A DNA stretch of 64,000 nt from Nymphaea colorata. Its lineage: Eukaryota > Streptophyta > Magnoliopsida > Nymphaeales > Nymphaeaceae. Positions 37,080 through 49,606 of this stretch are shown here, one piece after another. Position 1 is the stretch's first letter, and each line of letters starts with the position of its first letter. The stretch covers positions 17,098,106 to 17,162,105 of the forward strand of contig NC_045141.1 of NCBI RefSeq assembly GCF_008831285.2, written 5' to 3'. The notes below the pieces were generated by a model that did no database searches, was not told the DNA's origin, and saw only the letters and a list, made by a program, of their open reading frames with translations. Position numbers and translations under genes: made by a program.

Positions 37080-38405
37080 ATGGATTTTGCATTTCGATCG
37101 GAGTCAGACCTTGATTTGAGCTTCACTAGCTGCACATCAACTTCTGATACCGACCGGACCGGCATTTCGAGTGCCCGGAGCAGCATCAGTCAATCAGAAA
37201 TCCGCCATTCGGCCGCTGGACCCCGGCAACGCCACCGCTGCGACGACCCCCTGTGGTCTCCCATTCAGTCTATTCGCTTCCAAGACGGCGGCGTGGACAT
37301 ACGCCACCTGAATTTAATACGGGAGCTTGGCAGCGGCGACGTCGGAAGGGTATTCCTCTGTAATCTCAAGGGGTTCGAGCGTGCCAAATATGCGCTGAAG
37401 GTGATCGATCGGGAGGCGTTATCGGTACGAAACAAACACAAGGTTCCCCATGTTCAGATCGAATCTCATCTTCTTTCCACCTTCGACCATCCTTTCCTTC
37501 CTACTCTCTACTCCAAATTCGACTTTGGCCGCTACACTTGCTTCCTCATTGATTACTGCTCAGGCGGCGACCTCCATGCCCTCCTGAGGAGGCAACCGGG
37601 CAACAGGTTCGAGCCCTGCGACGTAAGGTTCTTCGCTGCCGAAGTGCTGGTCGCTCTGGAGTACCTCCATTCTAAAGGCATAGTTTACAGAGATATCAAA
37701 CCGGAGAACATCTTGAGAAAGGAGGACGGACACGTTATGCTGTCGGATTTCGACTTATGCTTTCTTTCCGAAGTCGACCCCAAGCTCGAACGCCATGTCA
37801 TGGATGATAGGCACGACGGTGGTGCTGTTGGTTTCGGATGTTTCAGGCACCGGCGGCCTCAGCCTAGCGGAATGCCGGAGTTTGTAGCGGAACCCACATC
37901 GGCGTCGTCGAAAGCGTCCGTCGGGACTCACGAGTACCTGGCGCCGGAGATAATTTCCGGCAAGGGACACGGCAATGCCGTAGACTGGTGGGCCTTTGGC
38001 GTGTTGTTGTATGAGATGTTGTACGGGTATACACCGTTCAAAGGTGGAAGCAAAGGGGAGACTTTGTGGAACATCACGACCAAGCCGCTTCGGTTTCCGG
38101 CCGGGTCCGGCGACCGGCCTGAGCTGGCGGCCGCCAACGATCTGATAAAGAGGCTGCTGGTAAAGGATCCAAAGGGGAGGTTGGGAAGCATCAGGGGTGC
38201 AGCCGATGTGAAGAAGCACAGGTTCTTTGCCACGATTAGGTGGCCATTGATAAGGACGTATGCAGCCCCAAGATTTGATGCCAACGGCCAGAGGAGATCA
38301 TGTGCTGCGAGGAAGAGCAGGAAGGGAGTCGTTAGGGGACGCTGGTCCTGGAAGAAGCTGAGGACATGGTTAGGTGCTCGTAGCAGAAATGCGCGTAAAT
38401 TGTGA
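37080..38405 (+). CDS. WAG-like AGCVIII protein kinase (PINOID/WAG clade)
   Basis: A single-exon gene of 441 residues. WAG1/WAG2/PINOID kinases phosphorylate PIN auxin exporters at the plasma membrane and so set the direction of auxin flow. The N terminus has the WAG-type phrase DLDLSFTS (10-17) with a Ser/Thr-rich stretch. Kinase motifs: glycine loop GSGDVGRV (84-91), catalytic Lys in YALK (107), YRDIKPEN (203-210, catalytic Asp 205), and DFD (223-225), the plant AGCVIII change from DFG. An insert of about 50 residues in the activation segment (230-280) contains GFGCFRHRRP, followed by GTHEYLAPE (282-290) and DWWAFGVLLYEMLYG. The start is ATG 37080 in a GCCATGG context; CTTTAAAAGG near 37008 is a likely TATA element. 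The C-terminal tail is basic (RKSRKG..RWSWKK..RNARKL) and I see no FxxF hydrophobic motif. Assignment to WAG rather than PINOID is inference. Confidence 0.93.
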   Translation: MDFAFRSESDLDLSFTSCTSTSDTDRTGISSARSSISQSEIRHSAAGPRQRHRCDDPLWSPIQSIRFQDGGVDIRHLNLIRELGSGDVGRVFLCNLKGFERAKYALKVIDREALSVRNKHKVPHVQIESHLLSTFDHPFLPTLYSKFDFGRYTCFLIDYCSGGDLHALLRRQPGNRFEPCDVRFFAAEVLVALEYLHSKGIVYRDIKPENILRKEDGHVMLSDFDLCFLSEVDPKLERHVMDDRHDGGAVGFGCFRHRRPQPSGMPEFVAEPTSASSKASVGTHEYLAPEIISGKGHGNAVDWWAFGVLLYEMLYGYTPFKGGSKGETLWNITTKPLRFPAGSGDRPELAAANDLIKRLLVKDPKGRLGSIRGAADVKKHRFFATIRWPLIRTYAAPRFDANGQRRSCAARKSRKGVVRGRWSWKKLRTWLGARSRNARKL

Positions 38406-38407
38406 CA

Positions 38408-38412
<5 letters not shown>

Positions 38413-38462
<50 letters not shown>
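38413..38462. repeat. (GA)25 microsatellite just after the kinase stop codon
   Basis: The run begins 8 bp after the TGA stop (38403-38405) and therefore lies in the predicted 3' untranslated region. Further shorter GA-rich runs occur at 38608-38622 and 38703-38723. Confidence 0.95.
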
Positions 38463-38467
<5 letters not shown>

Positions 38468-38469
38468 TT

Positions 38470-41400
38470 TTTCTACTTGTCGATGTATATTGGTAGGTCT
38501 GTTGAGGAACTTTGTAAAAAATGAGATGAGTTTATGAATGAATTTGACACTTTATTATGTAGATCAACGATCAATCTCGAATTCATGCGTCTAATATGAG
38601 TTATTTGAGAGAGAGAGAGAAAGAGCCGCTCGCATCAATTTTCAACCTAAATCAAATACTTCTCAATACCAATCAGAACAGTACCCTTCATTAATATGAT
38701 TGCACTTGATGAGAGAAAGAGAGAGGGAGAGAGCTTATGATTCTTTCTTCTTTCATGTCCAATCTGCAGAGAACAAATTTGGTGAAATTTCTTATAGTTT
38801 CTTCATAAGAAGCAGACAAGCTCTGTGATAATTGAAAGAAACTTCTGGGGTTCATTCGCTTTCCCAGGTTTCTGCATGATTTACAGTCTCCTACTGGTGG
38901 GTTGGCATCTACGGAGTGCGTTATAATATTACACAAGGAAATCTTCCTCGGAAAAGTTTTCTCCCCGAAACTGTGCGGGCCCACACTCACATGCAAAACA
39001 CTGGCAAAATTTTTCCCGGTAAATTTTTAAAAAGGCCAACCGAATACAATAAAACCGGAGGTTTTAGAAAAGATGCTCCTGGCTCACGGTCATGAGGGAG
39101 TTGGAGTAATTTCACCGATGAAATTTTCACTGGAGAAATTTCTCAAACTTTTTAAGTAGAACTTCTCCTACATTTAATCGTGCCCATGGATGCACCGCAG
39201 GAAAAAGTAAAAGATTCATTCACTTCCCTGGGCCTGGGGTTGAGATCAGCCACCTTCTGTTTCATACGAAACATTCTTGGTGGTGTTTTACATCAACGTG
39301 CTAAAACACTTGGCATCTTAAAATGGTGGGATTTGCACTACTGCTATCACTAAAACCGATGCAACTCATCAAGGCGGAGAAAATGAATCGGCCTTCACAC
39401 CTCATTCTAGGTGAGAAGGATGAACCTCTCACTCCCCTGGAAGGTACAATACTTGGCAGCTTAATAAAGTATTGCCGTATCACATGACTGTCAATGCATG
39501 TTACTGGCCGGCGACCTACGGTCTGATCTGCCGGTAACGGTAAGTTATAACTCGTCAAAGCGTTTTCATTAACGCAAGTACTACTAATCGGAGCACATGA
39601 GTTTGTAAATAATTGTAATCCACAGATCTCAAGATCACATGGATCGCTGGACATATGCATGTTCCTGCTGGTACTTGCTTCGTATGATTAACTTCCTTCA
39701 ATTAATGCGTTTCAGATAAGGAGGAATAGAAAGGAAAGTCACATGGCGTCGCGTCGTGCAAAAAAATTATGAGATATTGATCAAACGTGCTGATTGCTAC
39801 GAAGGAAACTTAATGTGAAGTTTTCCTTGATTCGCACCTAGCTAGCTAGCATCCCTCTTGAACATGATTGATTTTGTAGTTTTATAGTTTGATCACTATG
39901 ATGATTTGATATGGGACTGGAGAAACGATGTAGGTACTGTACCTCAAGCCAAGGCCTACCTTGTTCAACATGTGAAGAATGAGCAGAGAAATGCTTATGA
40001 AGCATGAGAGACAAATCATGTGAAAACGTGAAGTGACTAGACAAAAAGTACATGAGAACTATCCATCCAGTCTATTATTTCTTGAACCCTTCAGTTGCCG
40101 AACAAAACGAAAGCATACAGTGTTGCTTTGACGCAAATTTAAAGTGTGTTTTTTTTTCCCTAACAAAACGTAAGCTGGAAGTATGTTTTTAACATCAACA
40201 GTTTGTAACTTCATGTTGGAACAATAAGTGATATTCAGCTTTTAAAAAAGCACATGATTCTTTTATAAAAGTACATGATTTCCGGCTGCAAGTTTGATAA
40301 AAGCTTAAGATGATATGCTCTTAGCTTTAGCATAAATATCTTAGCAAAAACCAGGTTAGTTTCTGTCGACGTGGTCTGGATACCGTCCTGAGTTCGAGCC
40401 GGAGGTTTAACCCGTTATTTAAACAAGTAAAGCTCAAACGATACAGGCTTAGATGACAAAAGTTCCATATATACATATATAAGATGGGTTTTAACATTTC
40501 AACACAAAAGCTAACTTTCGTAGTCAAGTCACCTTGTTGCTTACAAAACGCTTTGGCTTAATGCTCTTTCTTAGAAATTCTATTGAAACTTTTGTACTTA
40601 GTTCTGTTTGAGCTTATTAACTGATTCAACCCCAAGAGTTATTGAGCTTAGCCTAGCTGACTCGACTCGAGCTTGAGCTGAGCCCGAACTTATCACATTC
40701 TAAGTCACGAGCTGAGCTCAATCGCAGCTTGGCTCTGTACAGTACCCCTACAGTCAGGCAGCCTTTCAAGTGTGATTGCCAGTGGGCACCAAGGTAATAT
40801 AAGTATTAAACCTTGTCACCATGATTAAGTGCTAAACCAGACCATATGACATCTGTTAAAGTAGTTGCCCGTTTTTTCTTCCATGGACCCAAATGTCGGA
40901 TTAATTATTGCTCCAAATCAGCTTTAGCATGAACCACTTTTAGGTGGAAATCAATTATCAAGTTCTTCAGATAGTGTTTGATATATATCATAAAAAAAAA
41001 AAACCTTGACAAAAGTTGATGCGGCATGGCCATTAAAGCATATAAATTAAGCTTTTGTCGTCATGACCAAAGTACTAAAACGGACCAGATCATAGTTTCT
41101 GTTTAACTTTCATGTCTTTTCTCATGGACCCGGATGTCCAAATGAATGATCCAAATGAACAACCATAATCTTGGTAGTTCATGTGATTGTACACTACAAC
41201 CATCTATGTATAGGACCGTAAATCTGATTTGAATCATAACAATATCCGATACACCACCAGCATTAAACTAGATTTGGATTTACATTCCTTTGAGAACCAG
41301 ATCCTTCACATCCAACTCATGAAACAAGATATGAATGCCGTTTTCCAAGGCACAGGGATGAATTTATAATAAATAGTGATTTTGAATTTGGGTAGTTGGT

Positions 41401-42320
41401 GATATCTTTTGGGCTTTTAGCTGAACCACTGACAAAAATAGGCAGGATCCAGACAGAGCAGAATCCGATCAGATACACAGAGGATCCAAACGCATAAAGC
41501 CTGTTTCTTTATTGCCTTTTACTTCATATATGAACAAATTCAGAACTGGACCTGCATAAATTCCTCACGGGCCGTTCCATGCCATCTCAGGCCTTTGATA
41601 TCTGAACCCCTAGAATACTCCTTAGAAATGCACGCCAGATGTTGTCATCCTTATCTTCCTATCCTTTCTCTGATTTCATTGTTTTTTCCTATAGGAAATC
41701 AGATCTGATGCAGAAACTGGCATCTGAATCATTGACATCTATCCTATGTTCAGAGTTATTCGATTTTCTTTATGCTAACAATAATCTAAAGGATCCACTT
41801 TGTTAAAAGAAAGAAATATGAAGCATGTCAAGTTGTTGCCCCTACATCTATAAGCCTCTGACTGATAGCCTCCTCCATGAAATCTGAGGCTGATAACAGG
41901 TTTGAGTAAGGTGAAATCAATTGTTGAAGCGAACAAGGGATTTCATAACTGCGGATTTGTGATTAGCATTAAGTTATAAAAACCATGGATGTGTGACATA
42001 ATGGACTCATTTGGCAATCTTAACAAATTGTTACTTATAAACCTGTCCAAAAATTGGAGCAAGTTCATGGAATACTGTGTACGAATGTTTTATGAATCTG
42101 CTAAGCTTGTAAGATAGGCTCATAAAACATGAACAGTTTGTTACTGTTGTCAAATGGCCCTGATGGGTTGGACCATAGATCCATAGTTTTAATATTCTCT
42201 TGAGTTTGTGAGAGTCTTGGATCTCAAATTAGAAGCCATCAAACATAAATCTACGCCTTTATCCTGCCATTCTATTATCTGAGCCTTCTTATAATAATGG
42301 TCGTCACAGGAAAAGGAAAA
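38470..42320. other. Intergenic, no gene seen
   Basis: No recognisable coding sequence. 40640-40740 is an AGCTCGAG/GAGCTGAGC-rich stretch of the same repeat type as 51.2-51.4 kb. A tRNA-like trace is listed separately. Confidence 0.4.
40350..40412 (+). repeat. Weak tRNA-derived SINE trace
   Basis: TCTGTCGACGTGGTCTGGA followed at about 30 bp by GAGTTCGAGCCGG is arranged like the A box (TRGYNNANNNGG) and B box (GGTTCGANNCC) of a tRNA-derived SINE. No poly-A tail or target duplication was recognised. Confidence 0.35.
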
Positions 42321-42324
42321 AGAG

Positions 42325-42414
42325 TTTCTGATAATGTAAACGACCAACTAAATGAAATTCAAGTTCTCATTTCTGATAATGCAAACGACCAACTAAATGA
42401 AATTCAAGTTCTCA
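42325..42414. repeat. 45-bp direct tandem duplication
   Basis: The unit TTTCTGATAATGTAAACGAC... at 42325 repeats at 42370 with one visible change (TGTAAACG to TGCAAACG). This is a recent local duplication in non-coding DNA. Confidence 0.9.
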
Positions 42415-43393
42415 TTCTAATAATGTTGCTTTTTTCCCATCTACGTAGCTGACTTTATTGCTGTTCGCACTTTAGGAGTGCAACAAGCTTTCAAGTCATG
42501 TCAGCTCCATCAAAGTAGCTACGTGGACCAGGTAAAGCCTTCAAGTTGATCAAGATCTAGAGTTTAATACCTATGGAGAGCTAACACCTGGCGGGCATGG
42601 CCGTCTGGAAGCAGCAACCGGAGAAACTTTCCGGCAGATGAGGAAGGTGCATCTGGAGGCTTCTTCACTGGAGCCAGCGAAGGAAGTAAACATGGTGGTA
42701 CCCATGTTCTCAAAAGACAAAAAAGTTTGACAAAAAAAGTATGGCGGTCATATCATCACTATTGCTAATGTTTGCACTTGCATGCACCTATGGACGAATG
42801 ATGAGGAAGACCAAGTCGTAAAGTACACCACAAGGTCTTAAGATCTCCATGTTCATACTGAGACGTGGAAGACATCATCAATCTTTGTATTAGTCATACT
42901 ATGAACAATCGAACATCCACATCTGAGAAGTTGGAACAGTTGGTCAGAGTGATCATGTGGATTCATATGAGAAGAGATGAAGATGAGATCAAGGGGCACT
43001 GGCATGTGCATGTCTGTACTGCATGTCAGTTGTTTACAAAGACATCTATTCAATGAGATGCAGGCTTGGCGTGCTGCCTTCACATTGTCAAATTGCTCAT
43101 AAATGAATGAGGTTTGAATTCATACTGAGCCGAAGGATCAGTAACCCTTTTGTTTATTGGATTCGACTAAATGAATCTGGTATCGGGTCCATAAACATCC
43201 GCACCAGTAAAACTGCAGAAAATACAAATTACATGGGAAACAGACAAACGGTACCTTGGCAATTGGCTGCATATGAGATCTTGGGTACACGAGTTTCGAG
43301 TTTGGATCCGGTGCCGGTCCCGCAGAGAAGATTTCCTAGCTTTGAAACAGGAGATTTCAAACGCAGATAAAGAAAGTCCGTCCATTTTCCACC

Positions 43394-43767
43394 TATGTCA
43401 CAATGGTACGGGTTCGGGTACGGGTACGACATTTGTTAAAATCTTGGTATGGGAACGGCGACTATTATATATAATTAATTCAAAAAAATAATTATTATAT
43501 ATAATTAAACCACAAGTTGTAACAAAAATTCCAACAAAAAGAAACTCCTAATGAATAAATTATCAATGTTTCATCTTGTTAACGAGACTTTTCATGTTAA
43601 AGTAAAAAACAAAAAACAAAAAGTAAAGGACAAGTCATTTTTTTTTCATTTTTTTAGTTATAATGTAGTTTGGATTTGGATCTGACCCGAACCAGATCCA
43701 AACGTACCGGGCTGTACGGCGTACCGGTACGTGGTACGCCACCAAATGGGCGTACCACTGTGACATA
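43394..43767. mobile_element. 374-bp MITE with 18-bp terminal inverted repeats and TA flanks
   Basis: The left end TATGTCACAATGGTACGG and the reverse complement of the right end TATGTCACAGTGGTACGC match at 16 of 18 positions. If the outermost TA on each side is the target duplication, the element proper is TGTCACARTGGTACG...CGTACCAYTGTGACA. The sub-terminal regions are rich in GGTACGGGTACG / CGTACCGGTACG words, also inverted. TA duplication fits Tc1/mariner-Stowaway, though the ends are not the classic CTCCCTCC. No transposase is encoded. It lies in gene-free DNA. Confidence 0.75.
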
Positions 43768-44730
43768 GTTTGATAAGAAGTCGGGAGATCTTACATCCTA
43801 GGATTTTATATCACTGATTGAAGAATTCCTCTGTTGCTAATGTAATAATGGAAACCAAACACGACCCAATCACCCATTAGTGTGATTAAATAAAAAAGGA
43901 AAATTTCATTCTTGGGCTAACTTATTTGTTTATAATCTTAAAAAAATGATTATGTGTTGTTAACTTTTAACAAAAAACTTATTTTTTATGTTGAATTGGG
44001 AAAATCGTTATCTGGAATATTTTTTAATGTTACATTGTGCAGTCAGAAATTTAAACTTGTCCCGTGTGGCACGTTGAACTGTATCCGTGATCGGGTGAGG
44101 CGACTCATAGACCCATACTGGGGTTGACTGGAGTTAGGAAAGGTTGGACCCGATCTGGATGGATCCAGACATAAGTATATAGCGTATATCAGAACCATTT
44201 AAAATTGTTTTCTATATATTTTAATAGGGAATTATGTTTGAGGAAAATAAATAATATAGTTTTGGCTGGACATACCAAAGGGAACCAAACTTAGGGCGAA
44301 GAAAGATTAGCACGATATAATTATAAGGGCATATTTTTTAATTATCATGACCAAATTATCTCGACAAGATAGTCATGAAACTCAAAGCATATGAACAAAT
44401 CTCGTGACAACAATCGTTAAAAAGAAAAGGATTCGTGAATTAACAAATAGACAAATAAAAAGTTGGCAAAAAAAAAGTGAAATGTAAAGAAAAACTGAAA
44501 GCTAGGAAGTCTCGTTTGTTGGCGTTTATCAGTACCATGGGGTGAACCAGATAGTATCCAAGTTGGACAAAGGTTTGTCAAAACTCTAGTACCCTGATGA
44601 TTTGGATCTTGTTTCCTTTTCCGGATTGGAACCAGATCTTCCATGTTCTATGATGCTCTTTCTTAAAACAAACTAAAAATATCACTCATCTTTGGATTTT
44701 GCTCAAGTAGTCAGATTTTTTTTTTTGTTG

Positions 44731-44892
44731 GGCACTAAATATATGGTTAACAAATTTTTAATTGACCATGTAGCAGTGACTTGGATCTCATGGAGTTACC
44801 TATATAACTGAACCCAAGTTCATCCAAGTTTCAACATTGAATTAAGGTTTCAAAGAGTGGGCTGGATAAGACCCCACCCGCCTCCGCCCCTG
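44731..44892 (+). repeat. Dispersed repeat, copy 2 of 2
   Basis: Runs from GGCACTAAATATATGGTTAA to CCGCCTCCGCCCCTGG and aligns with 32706-32869 in the same orientation. The two copies are nearly the same length (162 and 164 bp), with many scattered substitutions, so the family is old. Confidence 0.6.
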
Positions 44893-45297
44893 GTGCTTTG
44901 GGATCCAAAGTGTTTTGCTTTATACATAATCATAAGCTTTATCAGGAAAGAGTGTATGCTTCAGATGTGTCCACTTTGGACATGCAGAACTGAGCATTTC
45001 CTTGCAACTTTTTACACGAAGTTCTAAATTCCAGAAAAAGTTTTGATCCAAACCGGATTATACTAAATCTGTTTAAATGATGAGATCCAAACACATACCA
45101 TGATTTTCCAATTAGTAGTAATATTTCTTCCACGTTTGGTCCTTCTTCATTCCGCAGATTGTTCTTTTCTTTTAGATAATATTTTGGAACTCAAGATATT
45201 CAACCTGTCTTATTTTAAAAATGGCAGATAATTGGTCACAACCGCAAGGGTTGCATTCTTGATGTAAATGGCCAGGGTTTACATCAAGAGGTGTACT

Positions 45298-45362
45298 GTA
45301 ACTGGGCAGCAAGGTGGCTCACACTCAAGAGATCCAAAGGTTCAAATCCTATGATGTTGTCA
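45298..45362 (+). repeat. tRNA-derived SINE-like sequence
   Basis: GGTTCAAATCC at 45342 is a perfect pol III B box. About 35 bp upstream, GGGCAGCAAGGTGGCTCA resembles an A box. The intervening CACTCAAGAGATCCAAA would replace the anticodon arm. It does not fold as a normal tRNA cloverleaf, so I read it as the head of a plant SINE or a tRNA relic. Confidence 0.5.
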
Positions 45363-48300
45363 TGTTTCAATGTGTTAATCTTATTGGCTACAAACAATGG
45401 CAAACATGATACCTAAGTTGAAGGACATACTGTACAAGTTTTTAAGCAAGGTAGAAGTTTGAACGCATAAAGGAATATGACCTTGAAACTTTTATGCTAA
45501 AGGTGGTTTTCCTCTAAGTAAACATTAAAATGAATGGTTTGGGTTTAGGTTAACTAACTCATAACCAAATTCAACTTAATTGGACCTTACACAACCAGAT
45601 TCAGATTTACAATAAGACTTAAAACTTTTTCCAGAAACTGAATTTTGACTTTACCATCACAAGTTTTGATATTTATAATGCAACTTAACGTCAATCAGAT
45701 CTTTATCAAATACCATTTGAATAGATCTGACTGAGATTCATACTTGTCTATGAAACTGAATATCAACTTTGGGTCTGATTGGTAATTGGAACTTAATTGC
45801 TTTACTAAATTTATAAAATGGATTCGAACTGTATCAGTAATCTGATATATACCAATCCATTTACATTCCTAGTTGCTGTAGCATGTCATGGCTGTTAAAG
45901 AACAGTTAAAATTTTGAGTTTAAGTTGGTGTAGCATTCTAACTTGATCTTTTTTCTGGATAACTTAGCCTTGCAAATCAAACAGCAAAGAAAAAAGTTAT
46001 GGATAATATTGGCTAAGCAGTCAATCAATATATATAAATGATAGCACACCAGAAAGGAAAGCCTGAAAACGAGGGTATTTGTATAAAGGAAAGAAAGTGC
46101 AGTTTAACAGGGTGCACCAAATAACCATCAAGAGTTTCGAAGAGCTGAACACTTATAAACAGAAGATGTTAATTTTTAAGCAAAGCAACGTCAAGAGTTA
46201 AACGTCGGAGATGCATCTCTGGCATTGTTTGATGGGCATCTGCTCAGGCCCAGATTGCCAATCAAAAAGTAAGATTCGAAAAGTACACAGAAATTAAAAG
46301 AAAAGCAGATTCATTAGCGCTGATGACTCAGAAAGGGGCACATCTGTAGCAGATCCATTACTAATCATCAAAGGTTCACTACTTCATTGCATGCATGTGC
46401 GTTCTGGTAACAATCAAATCGAAGATAAGATCGTGATATTCAATTTCAGGAAGAATGTCAGACAGCATCGATTTGGATAATATGAGGCTGAGTGCAACAA
46501 TGTGCTGAAGGAAATGCTTAATTGCTGTCAGTATTCAATTGTGTTTTCTTCACTGTTTGCAACGGTTGTTATCACAGGAGATCCGGAAAGCGCCAAACAC
46601 CGGCTATATCACTGTGCTCATCTAAAATAGATGAAGGTACAAATTCTATGGATGGAAAAGGCGAGGCCAATAGTAAGACTATTTTGACAGAACCTATGAA
46701 CTTTTGGTTTCCTTCCACTTTGAGAAGTTGCAGAATCTGCAGCACCTGCCAATTGTCCCAACAAACTCGCAACCCTTAAATGCTAAAGTCCATAGGGCTG
46801 GTGAAAAAACATTAAAATTATGGCAGAAGGCAGACAGAACTACTCGTGTGTCTTCTATTTGCTTCCAGTATAACATCAACATCAAGTTCCAACAGAACCT
46901 GAAAATACAGTGCTTCTTGGTATACGAGCCATCTTGGTTGAACGAAGGAGATAGACAGATATCAGTTGATTTATGCCAGTGAAAACTTGCAAACAACACA
47001 ATTTTCAGACTGTTTACAGTGTAGATACAAATGATTATCCTCATTTCCCGTTCCCTATCAGTTTGAGAATTATAATACAACTCAGCAAGTAAACCTTAAA
47101 CATTAATTAGTTTTCACTTTTTCAGGATCGCACATCCAGGATCCACCATCAAGTCAGATTATCTGAATCCTTCTATCATGAGAATCAAATTGGAACTGGG
47201 AGGACTAACCTTAGTGTGGAAACAACGTGTCATGCTCAGCACGTCCGGCACTGAAGTGTATGCTTTCTCGGGTTATAATAATCCAGCAGACTCGCGGCAT
47301 GCCGCATCACTCTTGGCAACAGCAACCATTCTTTGAACTGGTACCATTCAGCAATGCAGCTTGCCGTTTCCCTCACATGAGGTGGCCTACCTCGTCTAGT
47401 TCCTGCCTTTCATAGAAAGATGCGAAAGTGAGAAGCGAAAAATATTCTGAGAAAGACGTTCCTTAATGATATCAGATTGACAGACACCAGAGCAAAGAGC
47501 AGCCATATACAACTAAAAACAATTAGAATGAAGATAACAGCTCTTTGTGTTTCTGTCAACTCACGAAGTGGAAAAGCAAAAAAAAGCAAAAGCCATTGAA
47601 TCAACGCCATCCAATTAGAAACTGAAAGCCTGGAACAAGTAAAACTTGCAACAAGTAGTGCACCAGTGTGACAGAGAAAAACAAATACAAGGCAAGAAAG
47701 AGATCAAGTCTCTCCTAGGCAAGGAGAGAAAAGTTTAGCGGCCTTGAATAATTTCAAGGATACCTCCCCTCATCAAAATTACAGAAAAGCTTGATGAAAT
47801 GTAACCTCCCCATTCCATTGATTTGCCCCGAAGACAGGATAATGAGCAAGAAATTTCATACATATTTATAGGTGTGGGTTCAGCAAGGACATGAAAGTCA
47901 AACCATCTTTTCCAAAAGTGTCAAGTGCAGGACACTAGAGTTCTATAGTTCACATGGTAGAAAACATGCTTTAGATGGAGACACTTTTCCAAAAGCATTG
48001 ACAGATGATGGCTCTGTCACCAAATACTAAACTAGAGAAGACCAAATTTTGCAGATAAACCTAACAAAGGCAAATGTTAACTAAACAATGATAGACATAA
48101 GTGTAGGCCTAGATTTAAAAAAAAAACACACACACACACACATAAGGCCTTGTTTCCCCACTATTAAAGGTGTTTTAGAATGTTTAATGGATAGATCGCT
48201 TGGGAACCATGCGCCCAGTGATTGCTATAACTAAATTCATATTGTTATCGATGTTCCATGAAACCATTCTCAGAAAAATCAAAAGTTTCCTCACTGACTT

Positions 48301-49606
48301 TTATTGGTGCCTCTCCATAAATAACAACAGTCAATCCTGAAGCAAAAGACCAAATAAATTAGCTTCTCAATTTCTAATGCGAGACCAGTGGTGCCAAAGC
48401 CAGGACAATGACACAAATTGCAGATAATATTTTGTGGTCCACTGAAATGAAAAATTTGAGTAAAGAGTATCAAAGATAGTTAAAAGACCCAACGAGATGT
48501 GTACTCACTCTGCTAGTGGCAATGTGAATCAGGAATCCCATTCACTAGCCTTAGAGGAAAAAAATGTAGTAAATCATTCAGAATTTCTAGGACATATCCA
48601 ACCACTAGTATCATTGCATTCAACAATTCTGTAGTCGTGTTTGCACGTATGCGTCTGTATGCTTGCATATATTTTTATGCATGTACATCATCACCATCGT
48701 ATACTCTCTGTTTGAGCGTTAGCCGTTAGCAACAACGTGCTCTTAGCTCGCATGCCTATTACCTATGCATTTCAAGTGTCTTTCCTGAAAATATCACAAG
48801 CAACCTGAATCCAATTCATGAATCTTCTCTTCCCCTCAGCCACAGAGATCATCCTTCCATACAATCGAACTGAAGTCCTACAAATCAAAAGTGAATGATG
48901 TTGCACCAACTGAGCTAACAATATAACATCAATTATGCCATTTAATTACTTGAAGCATGCTGACTGTTCACCTATTAAACCTATCCCGCCTCGCACTGCA
49001 TCTCTCAGATATGCATCTACATCCTGGTCCTCTACAACCACCATACCTGACGTCCTTTATACACATATTTTCCATCATACTATCAGCCAACAGTAAACAT
49101 GCTTCTTTGAATCCATAACTTGAAACAGAGTTTTTCAAACTTATAATTGTTAACCCTTCTGGATATTCTAGTCCTATCAAACTTCTCAAGATACAATAAA
49201 CAAAATGTCCAATTTATTCTTAAGTGCCTTAAATAAAGTTTTTCCAGGACAGGTGAATTACTAATGGCACAAGAACTAGTACATCGTCTACAAAATGCGA
49301 AGGCCATGTGCGCATTGTTACTTGTATCAGACCTGCAGCTGATTCAAACTCAAACCAAGAAATAGTAGAAAATTAACCTGAAATTTTGAACACCAATCAC
49401 TTCTACCATGTAAAAGTTATTGCTAGCATACTACTATCACCTAACTGATTAAGAATGAGCCTTTAAATGGGTACTTGGATGCGCCCATTTATCCAGAAAT
49501 ACCCATTAACTACTGCACCTAAAGGATTCCAATTTGTCCACGTTTTTCTGGAACGATTGGGTGAAAAGAATCTCAGGGAAAAGGGGGGGAATTAACATAC
49601 CAGCAT

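Larger units (their letters stand above)
43768..49530. other. Intergenic, no gene seen
   Basis: No open frame has a recognisable domain on either strand. A (CA)n run lies at 48128-48142. Some of 46.5-49.5 kb may be 3' untranslated sequence or introns of the TPR gene on the minus strand, but nothing in the sequence decides this. Confidence 0.35.

Noticed and set aside
37755-38284. Minus-strand frames inside the kinase gene
   Set aside because: Shadows of the intact kinase frame.
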